A stretch of DNA of 64,000 nt, taken from Mycobacteroides franklinii. Lineage in GTDB: Bacteria; Actinomycetota; Actinomycetes; Mycobacteriales; Mycobacteriaceae. The position numbers and the translations under genes were made by a program. Below, one piece after another: positions 17,507 to 28,068 of the stretch. Below the pieces are notes generated by a model. The model did no database searches and was not told where the DNA came from. It was given only the letters and a program-made list of their open reading frames with translations. Location of the stretch: contig NZ_MAFQ01000006.1 in the NCBI RefSeq assembly GCF_002013895.1, forward strand, positions 186,001 to 250,000. The letters run 5' to 3'. Position 1 is the stretch's first letter, and every line of letters begins with the position of its first letter.

Positions 17507-18315
17507 GGCGCGAGCCTAGCGCGCTCATAGAACGCCAACGCCGCGGCGGTGGCGACGTTCAACGAGTCGGTGCCATTGGCCATGGGGATGCGCACGCGCA
17601 CATCGCTGGCACGCAACGCGACATCGGTCAGCCCCGGCCCCTCGGCGCCCACCATCAGCGCCACCTTCTCGTCCCGCAATGACGGGATCGCATCCGCCAG
17701 GGCCTGCGAGTCTCCGGCTGGAGTCATGGCCAGCAACCGGAATCCGTTGTCCCGCAGCCTATACAACGACTTCGGCCATTCCGGAAGACGCGCGAAGGGC
17801 ACCAGCAACGCATGCCCCATGGACACCCGTACCGCCCTGCGATAGAGGGGGTCGGCGCAGCCGCTGCCGAAAAGGACGGCATCGACCCCCATTCCGGCAG
17901 CGTTACGGAAGATCGAACCCAGATTCTCGTGATCGTTGACGCCCTCGAGCACCGCTACGGTGCGAGCGCTCTGTATCAGTTCGGCCGCCGACAGCTCCTC
18001 GGGGCGACGCGACGCCGCGAGCACCCCACGATTGAGATGGAAGCCAACGACTTCCGCCATGACTTCGGCGCTGGCCCGGTAGTACGGAACGTCAACCGGT
18101 TTGAGATCGACTGCCAACTCGGCCAGGCGGCGATCGGTACCCAGGAGCGCGAAGGGCTGGAAGCGCGAGGCCAGCATGCGCTGCGCCACCAACACACCCT
18201 CGGCGATCACCAGACCCTTGCCACTGGGCAGGTCGGGCCGGCGGTCCACGCTGTTGAGATCGCGGAAGCTGTCCAAACGCGGATCGTCGGCGTTGTCGAC
18301 GTCGATGACCAACAT
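17503..18315 (-). CDS. SpoU/TrmH-family RNA 2'-O-methyltransferase
   Basis: This 270-residue SPOUT methyltransferase shows its three motifs: NLGSIFRNAAGMGVDAVLFG (motif 1), VALMVGAEGPGLTDVAL (motif 2) and IPMANGTDSLNVATAAAL (motif 3), forming the knotted AdoMet site. It methylates a ribose of rRNA or tRNA. The target cannot be told from sequence. An N-terminal RNA-binding substrate domain is present. Rv0881 is the corresponding gene. It begins right after the MFS gene stop, with no spacing. Confidence 0.9.
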   Translation of the reverse strand: MLVIDVDNADDPRLDSFRDLNSVDRRPDLPSGKGLVIAEGVLVAQRMLASRFQPFALLGTDRRLAELAVDLKPVDVPYYRASAEVMAEVVGFHLNRGVLAASRRPEELSAAELIQSARTVAVLEGVNDHENLGSIFRNAAGMGVDAVLFGSGCADPLYRRAVRVSMGHALLVPFARLPEWPKSLYRLRDNGFRLLAMTPAGDSQALADAIPSLRDEKVALMVGAEGPGLTDVALRASDVRVRIPMANGTDSLNVATAAALAFYERARLAP

Positions 18316-19626
18316 CTAGGCCCGCCTGCCCAGCGGGGTCGGTTCGCATACCGGGGTTGCGGCGGGAGCGGGTGGGACAACACCGCTGCCTTCCAGAACC
18401 TCTTCGGCGACAACCGGACACGGATGCCGGCGTAAATACACCGCGCACGCCAGACCCGCGGCCAACGACACCAACCCACCGATCAACAGCGGCATACGGC
18501 CGCCGTGAAGATCTGCCAACCAACCCACCAGCGGACTGCCCAGCGGAGTCCCGCCCAGGAACGCCACCATATAGATGCCCATCACCCTTCCCCGCAGCTG
18601 CGAATCCACGGACAACTGAATGATATTCATCGCCGACGTGGTGAACGTCAGCGCCAGCAGGCCCGCCGGGACAAGGGCGAGCGCCACCGACAGATAGGTG
18701 GGCATCACACTCACAATCGCCTCGGAAACTCCAAAAGCCATTGCCGCGCCGTAGAACAACGTCATACGCACCTTCTTGGTGCGGCGGGCCGCGAGGGTGG
18801 CACCGAGCAGCGTGCCGGTGGCAAGGGCCGTGGACAGCAGCCCGTACGACTCCGCGCCCCGTCCGAAGGTCTCCCGGGCCAGCACCGCGAGTGTCAACGA
18901 AAAGTTCAGCCCGAAGGTCGAGACCAAGCACACCGTCAGCATGATCATGAACAGGTCGCGCCGGTGCCACACATAGGAGAAGCCCTGGCGTAGTTGCCCC
19001 TTCGCCGCAGGCACAGGATCGCTCTGGTGCAGCTCGTCTGGTCGCATGCGCCACAGCGCGATTCCCACACCGATGAAGCTGACGAAGTTCAGCAGGAAGA
19101 CCCAACCGGTGCCGACCAGACCTATCAGCACGCCGGAGATCGCCGGCCCGATGATGCCTGCGAGGTTGAACACCATCGAATTGAGCCCGACCGCGTTGGG
19201 TAGGTGTTCCGGGCCCACCATCTCGATGGTGAAGGACTGGCGGGTGGGTGCTTCGATCGCCGCGGCACATCCCATCGCAAAGGCCACCACCATCACATGC
19301 CAGATCCGAACCAGTCCGGTGACCTGTAGCAGCCCCACGGTCAACGCGAACAGCGCCATCAGCGCCTGGGTGACCATGAGCATCCGCCGCTTGTCGTAAC
19401 GGTCAGCGAGCATCCCGCCCCAGACCGAGAGCAGCAGCGTCGGCCCGAATTGCAGGGCCATCACCACGCCGAGCAGGAAAGCATTGCCATGGGAGAGGTC
19501 CAGCACCAGCCAGTCTTGCGCCACCCGCTGCATCCAGGTGCCGACGAGCGACACCATCTGGCCGCTGATCCACAACCGATAGTTACGTGTGCGCAGCGAT
19601 ACGAATATCCCGCCGCGGTCAGCCAC
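18316..19626 (-). CDS. MFS exporter (MFS_3/EntS-like)
   Basis: This 436-residue protein has twelve predicted helices, the opening LRTRNYRLWISGQMVSLVGT and the motif A-like loop GGMLADRYDKRRMLM. It resembles the EntS/Tap branch of exporters for drugs or siderophores. A MarR gene lies 34 bases upstream on the same strand, and the downstream trmH gene starts at the next base. In M. tuberculosis no MFS gene lies between MarR (Rv0880) and TrmH (Rv0881), so this looks inserted. The start is GTG 19626. Substrate unknown. Confidence 0.87.
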   Translation of the reverse strand: MADRGGIFVSLRTRNYRLWISGQMVSLVGTWMQRVAQDWLVLDLSHGNAFLLGVVMALQFGPTLLLSVWGGMLADRYDKRRMLMVTQALMALFALTVGLLQVTGLVRIWHVMVVAFAMGCAAAIEAPTRQSFTIEMVGPEHLPNAVGLNSMVFNLAGIIGPAISGVLIGLVGTGWVFLLNFVSFIGVGIALWRMRPDELHQSDPVPAAKGQLRQGFSYVWHRRDLFMIMLTVCLVSTFGLNFSLTLAVLARETFGRGAESYGLLSTALATGTLLGATLAARRTKKVRMTLFYGAAMAFGVSEAIVSVMPTYLSVALALVPAGLLALTFTTSAMNIIQLSVDSQLRGRVMGIYMVAFLGGTPLGSPLVGWLADLHGGRMPLLIGGLVSLAAGLACAVYLRRHPCPVVAEEVLEGSGVVPPAPAATPVCEPTPLGRRA

Positions 19627-19637
19627 GGGAGTTTATT

Positions 19638-19648
19638 TTAGAGACTAA
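19638..19648. promoter_or_regulatory. Possible MarR operator before the MFS gene
   Basis: TTAG-AGA-CTAA is a perfect 11-base inverted repeat in the AT-rich 34-base gap between the MarR gene stop and the MFS start. MarR proteins bind short AT-rich palindromes near their target genes. An internal promoter here would allow the exporter to be regulated separately. Inference from position. Confidence 0.35.
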
Positions 19649-19660
19649 CGAGGTTGTCAG

Positions 19661-20092
19661 CTAACCGTTTTCATTGACCAGTGCCGACAACAGGTCGGTT
19701 GCCTGCCGCAGGATCGCTCGTTGATCCGGGGTGAAATCCGTCAGGTGCTCGCGCAGCCATTCCTCGCGGGCGCTGCGATCGGCCTGCACAATGTCCGCTC
19801 CGGCCTCCGACAACGAGACGACCACCTGGCGTCCGTCGGTCGGATGTGCCGAGCGCTCCACCAGCCCGAGCTCGGCCAACGAAGCAATCACCCGTGTCAT
19901 CGACGGCGGTTGCACGCGCTCGCGTGCGGCCAGTGCACCCGGGGTCATCGCACCCTCGTTCAGCAATGTGGCCAACGCCGACAGCTGCGTCAACGAGACG
20001 GGGGAGTCCGCACGGCGAAACCGCAGATGCCGGGCCAGTCTGATCACAACAAGCGACAGATCGCTGGCCAACCGGGCGTCGGGGTCGCTCAC
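19661..20092 (-). CDS. MarR-family transcriptional regulator
   Basis: This 143-residue protein shows the MarR winged helix: [20 protein letters not shown], then the recognition helix [19 protein letters not shown] region, and the wing [18 protein letters not shown]. It occupies the Rv0880 position. Family members are dimeric repressors released by small aromatic ligands. The gene is followed closely by an MFS exporter, a typical drug-efflux arrangement. Start GTG 20092. Confidence 0.9.
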   Translation of the reverse strand: MSDPDARLASDLSLVVIRLARHLRFRRADSPVSLTQLSALATLLNEGAMTPGALAARERVQPPSMTRVIASLAELGLVERSAHPTDGRQVVVSLSEAGADIVQADRSAREEWLREHLTDFTPDQRAILRQATDLLSALVNENG

Positions 20093-20185
20093 GGCCCAAA
20101 CCTTACGGCACGTCCAGGGCTTTCACAGCGACTGAGCCGACTAAGCCATCGCCCGGTGTCGTCGCCCGCGTATGCTCCGCATCTA

Positions 20186-20431
20186 GTGGACACCCCCGCG
20201 CCCCAACCTCCCCCGCTGCCGGCCGCATTGCTCAATCCGTGGCCGGTCGTCGTCGCAGGCACCGTGCTGTGGCTGATTGCCAACGTTCTTGCCTTCACCA
20301 TCCCCGCGTTCGAAAGCTGGCGTCCCGTCACGCTCGCCGGACTCGGTACTGGCGCGCTGGGCACCACCATCGTCCTGTTGCAGGTACGGGCGGCGCGGCG
20401 CGGTTCACGCGGCGCGCAAACCGGCCTGTAG
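20186..20431 (+). CDS. DUF2530 membrane protein
   Basis: This 81-residue protein has a proline-rich N terminus and two helices (WPVVVAGTVLWLIANVLAF and an L-A-G-L-rich second helix), then a basic tail. It fits the DUF2530 pattern of Rv0879c. Function is unknown. GTG 20186 gives this length, with no shorter in-frame choice that keeps helix 1. The SRPBCC gene follows 42 bases later. Confidence 0.75.
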   Translation: MDTPAPQPPPLPAALLNPWPVVVAGTVLWLIANVLAFTIPAFESWRPVTLAGLGTGALGTTIVLLQVRAARRGSRGAQTGL

Positions 20432-20473
20432 CCGAAACCCGCAACACCACCCTGGAAAAAGAGGAGCCATCCC

Positions 20474-20935
20474 ATGCCCAACGCGTCATTGCTGGAAACT
20501 GCCGTCGAGATCAATGCGCCCGTGGACAAGGTGTGGGGTTTGATCTCCGACCTCGAGAACATGCCGCGATGGAGCCCGCAGACCCGCAAGATGTTCGTGC
20601 GCGGCCCCGTGCAGGCAGGCACCAACGTCATCAACTACAACCGCAAGGGCTGGAAGGTGTGGCCGACCCGCGCCGTGCTGACCGCCGTCGAGCCCAACAG
20701 GCGCCTGGCCTGGCACGTCAAGGACAACCTGAGCGAGTGGAGCTACGACCTGGAGCCCACCGCCGCCGGCGGCACCCGGGTGACCGAGCGCCGTGTGCTG
20801 GGCGAGAAGCGGTCGGCCATCTCCACCAACCTGCAGAACCTGATGTTCGGCGGCACCGAGGTGTTCGACGAGGTGCTGCTCGAAGGCATGCGGACCTCAC
20901 TGTCCAAGATCAAGGCCGCCGCGGAAGGCGTCTAA
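20474..20935 (+). CDS. SRPBCC-fold lipid/polyketide-binding protein
   Basis: This 153-residue protein has the START/Bet v1-like layout: an opening beta strand LLETAVEINAPVDKVWGLIS, the WSP hinge and a long C-terminal helix from about residue 115. Members bind hydrophobic ligands or act as cyclases. Ligand unknown. AAGAGGAG precedes ATG 20474. In M. tuberculosis a PPE gene (PPE13) stands at this place instead. A strong hairpin follows. Confidence 0.8.
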   Translation: MPNASLLETAVEINAPVDKVWGLISDLENMPRWSPQTRKMFVRGPVQAGTNVINYNRKGWKVWPTRAVLTAVEPNRRLAWHVKDNLSEWSYDLEPTAAGGTRVTERRVLGEKRSAISTNLQNLMFGGTEVFDEVLLEGMRTSLSKIKAAAEGV

Positions 20936-20944
20936 GCCCTACGC

Positions 20945-21000
20945 CGAGTGCGAGCGTGACGCGGATTTCTTCGCAGATTTCCGCGTGCGGCTCGCACTCG
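20945..21000. terminator. Two-tier hairpin between convergent genes
   Basis: CGAGTGCGAGC (20945-20955) pairs with GCTCGCACTCG (20990-21000). Inside it, ACGCGGA (20959-20965) pairs with TCCGCGT (20980-20986). This long imperfect stem fills the space between the SRPBCC gene and the convergent DUF3027 gene and is a likely bidirectional terminator. Confidence 0.65.
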
Positions 21001-21007
21001 ATGGCGA

Positions 21008-21745
21008 TCAGTCAGCCAGATCCAGCACGCCGTCGTCGAAGGGCTCGTACAACGGCATGGCCGAGTTGACCGGCTGTGGCGTATCGGAATGAGCGCCGCA
21101 GCCGTACTCGATGTGCACGACGTGTCCGTCGGCCGACATCGAGTTCGCGCACACGCCGAAGGCGACGCCCAGCGATCCGGCCAGCGGCAGGTAGAAACCG
21201 CAGGACCGACACACCCGGCGGGTGGCACGCGCCATCTCCGTATCGGGCCCCCAGTCGCCGTCAAACCACCGCTGTGCGGCATCGATGCGCCCGGTCAGGC
21301 TCAGCACCTGCTTACGCCCCAGCCCGATCTCACCAGCTGTCTCGGTGACCTGCGCGTCTCCGCTGTCGGTATACCCAGGCACCAGCCGGGGGTCATTGGG
21401 CGGCGGCGCGAGCAGGTCGCCGGGGCTCAAATCGCCCGGGCGGATTCGCTCGTCCCACGGAATCCAGTTCGGGGCACGCAGCGCCTCGCTGCCCGGCACG
21501 AGCACGACTTCGCTGACGGTCGCGACGGTGGCGCCGGGCGGTGCGGCCATCACCACCTCCCAGTGCCAACCGCGGTACCCAGGCAGCTCGGCCTCGAAAC
21601 GGTGGGTCAACGCATGTAGATCGCTGTACTCGGAGGAGGCCCCGAGGTACTTGCCCACGGTCTCCCCACTGAACTCGACAATGGCCGTACGTGCCTGCTC
21701 GATACAGGTGTACAGGGCGTCGCGGCCGGAGATAGTGATGTCCAT
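21008..21745 (-). CDS. DUF3027 protein
   Basis: This 245-residue acidic protein corresponds to Rv0877 (DUF3027). Recognisable blocks are FEAELPGYRGWHWEVVMAAP, WIPWDERIRPGDLSPGDLL, and a paired-cysteine VCRSCGFYLPLAGSLG with a later GVCANSMSADGHVV and HIEYGCGAHSD, suggesting a metal-binding CxxC. Molecular role is unknown. ATG 21745 is used. A longer start at 21775 is also in frame. Confidence 0.8.
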   Translation of the reverse strand: MDITISGRDALYTCIEQARTAIVEFSGETVGKYLGASSEYSDLHALTHRFEAELPGYRGWHWEVVMAAPPGATVATVSEVVLVPGSEALRAPNWIPWDERIRPGDLSPGDLLAPPPNDPRLVPGYTDSGDAQVTETAGEIGLGRKQVLSLTGRIDAAQRWFDGDWGPDTEMARATRRVCRSCGFYLPLAGSLGVAFGVCANSMSADGHVVHIEYGCGAHSDTPQPVNSAMPLYEPFDDGVLDLAD

Positions 21746-21782
21746 CGCTGACCATCCTCTCACCGTGAGGGACAATCGATGC

Positions 21783-23417
21783 GTGCGGGACGACTACGCG
21801 CGGTTCGGGAACCGCCACGGCAGTAGCGACTCCCCATCTCGGCGCCCTAACCAGGATTCGCGCGACGCCAATTCCCACCCGGGTATGGCCAACTATCCGA
21901 CGGGCTCATCGAACCGCTACCTGCCGCCGCTCGGCGACGAACGTCGTGAGCGAGTACGCCGACAACCCCCGCCCGAGCAGGACAACCCTCAGAAGCTGAC
22001 GGTCACCCGGGTCGCCGCAATGCGCAGCCGCGAGATGGGTTCCCGGATGTACGGGCTGTTCCACAAGGCCGCGACGGCCGACGGTGCCGACAAGTCGGGC
22101 CTGACCGCCCTCACCTATCCGGTCATGGCCAACTTCGCGGTGGACGCCGCGATGGCGGTGGCCCTGGCCAACACACTCTTCTTCGCCGCTGCCACCGCCG
22201 AATCCAAGAGCAAGGTGGCGCTGTATCTGCTGATCACGATCGCGCCGTTCGCCGTCATCGCCCCACTGATCGGCCCCGCACTGGATCGCCTGCAACACGG
22301 GCGCCGGGCCGCGCTGGCGGCCTCGTTCGGGCTGCGCATCGCGCTCGCCATCATCATGGTCGCCAACTATGACGGCGCCAGCGGCGGCTTCCCACCCTGG
22401 GTTCTGTATCCGTGCGCGCTGTCAATGCTGGTGCTGTCCAAGTCCTTTGGCGTGTTGCGTAGCGCCGTCACGCCGCGTGTGCTGCCACCCACCATCGACC
22501 TTGTTCGAGTCAATTCGCGGCTCACCACCTTCGGCTTGGTCGGCGGCACGATCGTGGGCGGCGCGATCGCCGGAGCCTTCGAGCTCGCATTCACTCGGCT
22601 GTTCCATTTACCCGGAGCGCTTTTCGTCGTGATGGCGGCCGCGGCCGTCGGCGCCTGGGCATCCATGCGCATCCCGAAGTGGGTCGAGGTAACCGCCGGT
22701 GAGGTGCCTACCACCTTTGGCTATCACGGCGACGACGGCGAACATCCCACCGTGCTGCTGCGGCGCTCCCACAAGCAGCAGGACAAGGTCCGTCAGCCGC
22801 TGGGCCGCAACATCATCACCGCCCTGTGGGGCAACGGCACCATCAAGGTGATGGTGGGGTTCCTCACCCTGTACCCGGCGTTCGTCGCCAAATCCCATGA
22901 CGCACACGGATTCCAACAGCTCGCCATGCTCGGCATGATCGGCGCCGCCGCGGGTATCGGGAACTTCGCCGGCAATGCCACCAGCGCCCGGCTCAAGCTC
23001 GGCCGTCCCGCCCTGCTCGTGGTGCGCTGCGCCAGCGCGGTGACGGTGGTGGCGCTAGCAGCGGCCATCGCCGGCGTCCTGGCGGTGGTGGTGTTCGCGA
23101 CACTCGTGACATCGGGAGTCAGCGCCATCGCGAAGGCATCCCTGGACGCGTCGTTGCAGGACGACCTGCCCGAGGAATCCCGCGCATCGGCGTTCGGGCG
23201 GTCCGAGGCCCTGCTGCAGCTGTCCTGGGTGCTCGGCGGTGCGATCGGCGTGATGATCTACACCGATCTGTGGGTGGGTTTCACGGTGATCTCGGCGGTG
23301 CTCATTCTCGGCCTGGCGCAGACGCTGGCCAGCTTCCGCGGCGCCTCCTTGATTCCGGGCCTGGGCGGTAACCGCCCGGTGATGGCCGAACAAGAAGGTG
23401 GCAAGGTACACGCGTGA
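21783..23417 (+). CDS. MFS-like membrane transporter (Rv0876c type)
   Basis: This is a 544-residue membrane protein with a long hydrophilic arginine/proline-rich N terminus (about 95 residues), then about twelve helices. The conserved block RVAAMRSREMGSRMYGLFHK precedes helix 1, and LIGPALDRLQHGRRAALA resembles an MFS motif A loop. GTG 21783 was chosen because codons from there already have the high third-position GC of the gene and the length is near the reported 548 residues of Rv0876c; ATG 21885 is an alternative. Substrate unknown. The DUF2771 gene overlaps its stop by 4 bases. Confidence 0.8.
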   Translation: MRDDYARFGNRHGSSDSPSRRPNQDSRDANSHPGMANYPTGSSNRYLPPLGDERRERVRRQPPPEQDNPQKLTVTRVAAMRSREMGSRMYGLFHKAATADGADKSGLTALTYPVMANFAVDAAMAVALANTLFFAAATAESKSKVALYLLITIAPFAVIAPLIGPALDRLQHGRRAALAASFGLRIALAIIMVANYDGASGGFPPWVLYPCALSMLVLSKSFGVLRSAVTPRVLPPTIDLVRVNSRLTTFGLVGGTIVGGAIAGAFELAFTRLFHLPGALFVVMAAAAVGAWASMRIPKWVEVTAGEVPTTFGYHGDDGEHPTVLLRRSHKQQDKVRQPLGRNIITALWGNGTIKVMVGFLTLYPAFVAKSHDAHGFQQLAMLGMIGAAAGIGNFAGNATSARLKLGRPALLVVRCASAVTVVALAAAIAGVLAVVVFATLVTSGVSAIAKASLDASLQDDLPEESRASAFGRSEALLQLSWVLGGAIGVMIYTDLWVGFTVISAVLILGLAQTLASFRGASLIPGLGGNRPVMAEQEGGKVHA

Positions 23418-23917
23418 AAGCGAAACTGACGGCGCTGGCCGTTGTCCTGGTGCTGACTGCTGCCGCCATGGTCGGGTTCATCGCCTGGCAGCTGCACGGC
23501 TATAAGGATGAACGGCCCGAGATCAGCGCTTTCACCCATGGCACCGCGATCCACGCCGCGCCCTATCAGTACTGCGACAAGAACAAGTTGGATCAGTGCG
23601 ACCCACTCGGGCATACCGTCGAACTGGCCGTCAATGCTCATGAGCCCGTGCAGCTTTCGGTTGACGGCCGGATCGCCAAGGCGCCGTGGATGCTGTCCAG
23701 GATCTACGCGCCGGCGGGCGATGCCGACCACAAGCGGGCCGAGTCGAGCGTGTACCGCGACCACCGGACCGCCGTGACGATCCCCACGGTCGACGGCGAC
23801 GGACGGCGACTACTGGGGCTGGAGATCAAGCTCCCCACGGTGGTTCAGACCGAGACGGGTGACCTGTTGGAGGTCACCCACGCCGTCTGGTCGGTCGCGA
23901 CCGTCTGGAAGGACTAA
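23414..23917 (+). CDS. DUF2771 secreted protein
   Basis: This 167-residue protein has an N-terminal signal or anchor (residues 5-27) and a cysteine pair in YCDKNKLDQCDP near 55-60. It matches the Rv0875c/DUF2771 pattern: SVDGRIAKAPWMLSRIYAP and TEDLLEVTHAVWSVAT-like ending. No function is known. GTGA overlap links it to the transporter gene. It is convergent with the alkD-like gene, sharing a CTAA. Confidence 0.8.
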   Translation: MKAKLTALAVVLVLTAAAMVGFIAWQLHGYKDERPEISAFTHGTAIHAAPYQYCDKNKLDQCDPLGHTVELAVNAHEPVQLSVDGRIAKAPWMLSRIYAPAGDADHKRAESSVYRDHRTAVTIPTVDGDGRRLLGLEIKLPTVVQTETGDLLEVTHAVWSVATVWKD

Positions 23918-24669
23918 CGCCGCGCGCGATACTTCGCGCGCACCTCGGCGTCCAGATGTTCGGTGGCGTAGCTGAGTGCGGTGCGGCCCATGGCCGCTGC
24001 ATGCTCGTCCAGATATCCGAGAAGAACCTCGGTGCCACAGCGCTTTCCGGCCTCGCGGAGCATCCAGCCGTAAGCCTTCTGAATGAGGTCACGACGGTCC
24101 TCGATCACCAATGGGGCCACGGCGAGGAGCGGCTCCGCATCTCCGCGCCTGATGAACGCGAACGTACCGATGATGCCCACCCGCCTGCGCCACAGATCAT
24201 CGTCGGCGGCCAGCTCCAGTAGCGGCGAATAGCTTTGGCCGACAAGCCACTCGCCCACAATCTGTTCCGCCGAGGAATCGACAAGGTCCCAGTTGTTCAC
24301 CCGGCCGGCACGAACCTGCTCCAGATACATGCCCACCCAGGCGTCGCGCTCGACGCCGGTGGCGTGCGCGAACTCCCAGACCGCCAAGACGAGCGCGGTC
24401 AATCGGTGCTCATGCACATCGCTGGCGAGCAGCCGTGCCACCTCATCACGTCCGATGCCACGGAACTGCCGCGCGAGCGTGCGTTGATCGGGTACGGATA
24501 CGCCCACAAAGACGTCGCCCTCGCCGTACTCGCCGGGCCCGGTCTTGAAGAACCGCGCCGACTTCTCGGCGCGATCGGAATTACCGGCAGCGTCAAGCGC
24601 CGCCATCACATCCTCGGCGCGGACGGATGTCAGGTCAGGCGTCCAACTCGCTGGCGACGGCGCGCACAA
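23914..24669 (-). CDS. DNA alkylation repair-family (AlkD-like HEAT) protein
   Basis: This 251-residue all-helical protein belongs to the AlkD/AlkC-like HEAT-repeat family. Visible landmarks are [47 protein letters not shown] and [21 protein letters not shown]. AlkD excises bulky cationic alkyl lesions, and the NNWDLVD segment is a typical active-site region. The start is unsure: TTG 24669 overlaps cspB by 35 bases, while GTG 24609 and ATG 24606 would remove part of helix 1. Co-directional with cspB. Confidence 0.75.
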   Translation of the reverse strand: MCAPSPASWTPDLTSVRAEDVMAALDAAGNSDRAEKSARFFKTGPGEYGEGDVFVGVSVPDQRTLARQFRGIGRDEVARLLASDVHEHRLTALVLAVWEFAHATGVERDAWVGMYLEQVRAGRVNNWDLVDSSAEQIVGEWLVGQSYSPLLELAADDDLWRRRVGIIGTFAFIRRGDAEPLLAVAPLVIEDRRDLIQKAYGWMLREAGKRCGTEVLLGYLDEHAAAMGRTALSYATEHLDAEVRAKYRARR

Positions 24670-25048
24670 CCTCGGACACCTTGCGGGCGATCTTGCGGTC
24701 GGGGTAGCGCCCCTTGCGCAGCTCGGTCTGCACTGTGCCCTCCAGCAGAGTGATCATGTCCTCGATCATTCCGTGCAGTTCGTCAGTGGTGTGCTTGTGA
24801 TTGACCGGCCCACTGCTTTCGCGGCGCGTCTTCTGCACCGACGGCGGTGCGTCGATCAACTTGACGCTCAGCGCCTGCGGCCCACGACGGCCGGCGGCCA
24901 TGCCGAACTCGACCTTCTGTCCGGCCTTGAGCCCCTCAACGCCAGCAGGCAGCGCCGAGGACCGGACGTACACGTCCTCGCCGTCCTCCTGCGACAGGAA
25001 GCCGAAGCCCTTCTCGGCGTCGTACCACTTGACCTTGCCGGTTGGCAC
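24635..25048 (-). CDS. cspB: Cold-shock domain protein CspB-type
   Basis: This is a 137-residue protein with an N-terminal cold-shock domain (residues 1-65; [20 protein letters not shown] and RNP motifs GFGFL and DVYVRSSAL), fused to a helical tail of about 70 residues ([20 protein letters not shown]). It matches the long CspB (Rv0871), not the 67-residue CspA. It binds single-stranded RNA or DNA. GTG 25048 was chosen over 25057 because GAGG lies 8 bases upstream and the homologue begins at this PTGK motif. Confidence 0.88.
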   Translation of the reverse strand: MPTGKVKWYDAEKGFGFLSQEDGEDVYVRSSALPAGVEGLKAGQKVEFGMAAGRRGPQALSVKLIDAPPSVQKTRRESSGPVNHKHTTDELHGMIEDMITLLEGTVQTELRKGRYPDRKIARKVSEVVRAVASELDA

Positions 25049-25140
25049 TGCACTCACCTCACATGATTAACGCGCCCCAAATAGGACGCGGTGACTGGTC
25101 ATCCTACTCGGCTCGCGCAAGTGGTCGCTACGCTGGACTT

Positions 25141-26133
25141 ATGACCCCGTTGATCGATTCATTCGGCCGCATCGCGACCGACTTACGGGTGTCTTTGACC
25201 GACCGGTGCAATCTGCGCTGCACGTACTGCATGCCTGCGGAGGGACTGGACTGGTTGCGCAGCGAGACGCTGCTCACCACCGATGAATACATCCGGCTCA
25301 TCGGTATCGCGGTAACCGAGTTGGGGATCGACAGCGTCCGGTTCACCGGCGGGGAGCCGCTGATTTTCAAGGACCTGGAGTGGCTCGTCGCCCAGGTCGC
25401 GACCCTGTCACCGCGGCCGGACATCGCGCTCACCACCAACGGCATCGGTCTGGACCGCAAGGCCGCCGCGCTGCGCGACGCCGGGCTGAACCGCATCAAC
25501 GTGTCACTGGATACGTTGGACACGGATCGCTTCGCCGCGATCACTCGCCGTGATCGGCTATCCGATGTTCTCAGGGGCCTGGATGCCGCACGTTCCGTCG
25601 GACTGTCACCCATCAAGATCAACGCGGTGCTGACACCCGAGCAATACAAAGAGGATGCCGTCGCACTGCTTCATTTCAGCCTCGACCACGGGTATGAGCT
25701 GCGCATCATCGAGCAGATGCCGTTGGATGCCGGGCACAACTGGAACAGGGACCGCATGGTGACCGCCGACGAGATCCACGCGGCACTCAGCCGGGAGTTC
25801 TCACTGAGCGAGGACCCGGCACCCCGAGGCAGCGCCCCAGCGCAACGCTGGCTGGTGAACGGCGGTCCCGCGACGGTCGGAATCATCGCGTCGGTGTCCC
25901 GGCCGTTCTGTGGGGATTGCGACCGCACCCGGCTGACGGCCGACGGGCAGGTGCGCAATTGCCTGTTCGCCACCACCGAGACCGATCTGCGGGGTCTGCT
26001 GCGCTCGGGGGCCGACGACGCCACCGTGGCATCGGCATGGCGGGCGGCCATGTGGGGCAAGAAGCCGGGCCACGGCATCAACGACCCGTCCTTCCTGCAA
26101 CCGGACCGCCCCATGAGCGCGATCGGCGGTTAG
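25141..26133 (+). CDS. moaA: GTP 3',8-cyclase MoaA (MoaA2)
   Basis: This 330-residue radical SAM enzyme starts molybdenum cofactor synthesis, cyclising GTP. The cysteine motif is in SLTDRCNLRCTYCMPAEG (residues about 21-38), SAM binding at VRFTGGEPL, and a C-terminal second Fe-S cluster in FCGDCDRTRLTADGQVRNCL. It ends in GHGINDPSFLQPDRPMSAIGG. The final GG motif needed for activity is intact. ATG 25141 is chosen; 33 extra in-frame codons upstream are noncoding-like. It is coupled to moaD, which starts at the base after the stop. Confidence 0.95.
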   Translation: MTPLIDSFGRIATDLRVSLTDRCNLRCTYCMPAEGLDWLRSETLLTTDEYIRLIGIAVTELGIDSVRFTGGEPLIFKDLEWLVAQVATLSPRPDIALTTNGIGLDRKAAALRDAGLNRINVSLDTLDTDRFAAITRRDRLSDVLRGLDAARSVGLSPIKINAVLTPEQYKEDAVALLHFSLDHGYELRIIEQMPLDAGHNWNRDRMVTADEIHAALSREFSLSEDPAPRGSAPAQRWLVNGGPATVGIIASVSRPFCGDCDRTRLTADGQVRNCLFATTETDLRGLLRSGADDATVASAWRAAMWGKKPGHGINDPSFLQPDRPMSAIGG

Positions 26134-26382
26134 GTGAGTATCCGTATTCGGTACTTCGCCGCCGCCGCGGCCGCGGCCGGGCTCCAGGAGGAGTCCGTCG
26201 AGCTCCCCCCAGGGGCATCATTCGACGATTTGACGCGTCATTTGGCGGCGAAGGGGCCGGAACTGGAACGCGTATTGGCGCGTTGTTCCTTTCTCTATGA
26301 CGGCGTGGCGGTGCGCGACCGCTCCAACCAGCCCGAATCCGGCTCTGTCGTGGACGTTCTTCCTCCGTTCGCTGGTGGATAG
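26134..26382 (+). CDS. moaD: Molybdopterin synthase small subunit MoaD (MoaD2)
   Basis: This 82-residue ubiquitin-like protein ends in the required double glycine (PPFAGG), which carries the thiocarboxylate sulfur for molybdopterin. GTG 26134 directly follows the moaA stop. It will pair with MoaE, whose gene lies 5 kb downstream on the other strand. Next comes a long leader for rpfA. Confidence 0.93.
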   Translation: MSIRIRYFAAAAAAAGLQEESVELPPGASFDDLTRHLAAKGPELERVLARCSFLYDGVAVRDRSNQPESGSVVDVLPPFAGG

Positions 26383-26461
26383 AAGTCCGCTGGCCCATCC
26401 ACTTCTTAAGGAAGCTCTAAGGCTTCTCTGAGAGTTGTATATAAGTATCGTCGAATAATTT

Positions 26462-26477
26462 CGTGATCTACGACACA
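26462..26477. promoter_or_regulatory. Possible Crp-type site upstream of rpfA
   Basis: CGTGATCTACGACACA matches the mycobacterial Crp/Rv3676 consensus TGTGA-N6-TCACA at 8 of 10 specified positions. In M. tuberculosis, Crp is reported to control rpfA. It lies about 190 bases upstream of the riboswitch, in a plausible promoter area. The match is imperfect. Confidence 0.4.
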
Positions 26478-26655
26478 TCTCAAAAGGTCACAGCAAGATC
26501 ACGGCGTGGACACGGGGCGGTGGAGTCACGCAATAACCTGCACAGACCCCACCCCCGCCGGGAATAAACGCACCCAGCTGTGGACGAAACACCGTGAAAT
26601 GTCCAACATGACGGGACGCGCATCGACACGTACCGTCATCCGAAGTCCATACCCG

Positions 26656-27965
<1,310 letters not shown>

Positions 27966-27980
27966 CACACGCATCTCGTC

Positions 27981-28011
27981 AATCGCCCCGGCCCTCATGG
28001 CCGGGGCGATT
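27981..28011 (+). terminator. Strong terminator hairpin after rpfA
   Basis: A perfect 13-base stem (AATCGCCCCGGCC at 27981-27993 with its complement at 27999-28011) closes a CTCAT loop and is followed by GTCGTTGTG. It lies 15 bases past the rpfA stop. Confidence 0.8.
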
Positions 28012-28068
28012 GTCGTTGTGGGGTAATCCTTTCGGTGACCGAACCGAGCCTTTGTCAAGGGGGTTGAC

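Noticed and set aside
21222..21782. Long N-terminal extension of the Rv0876c-type transporter
   Set aside because: It would overlap the divergent DUF3027 gene over most of its length and lacks transporter similarity.
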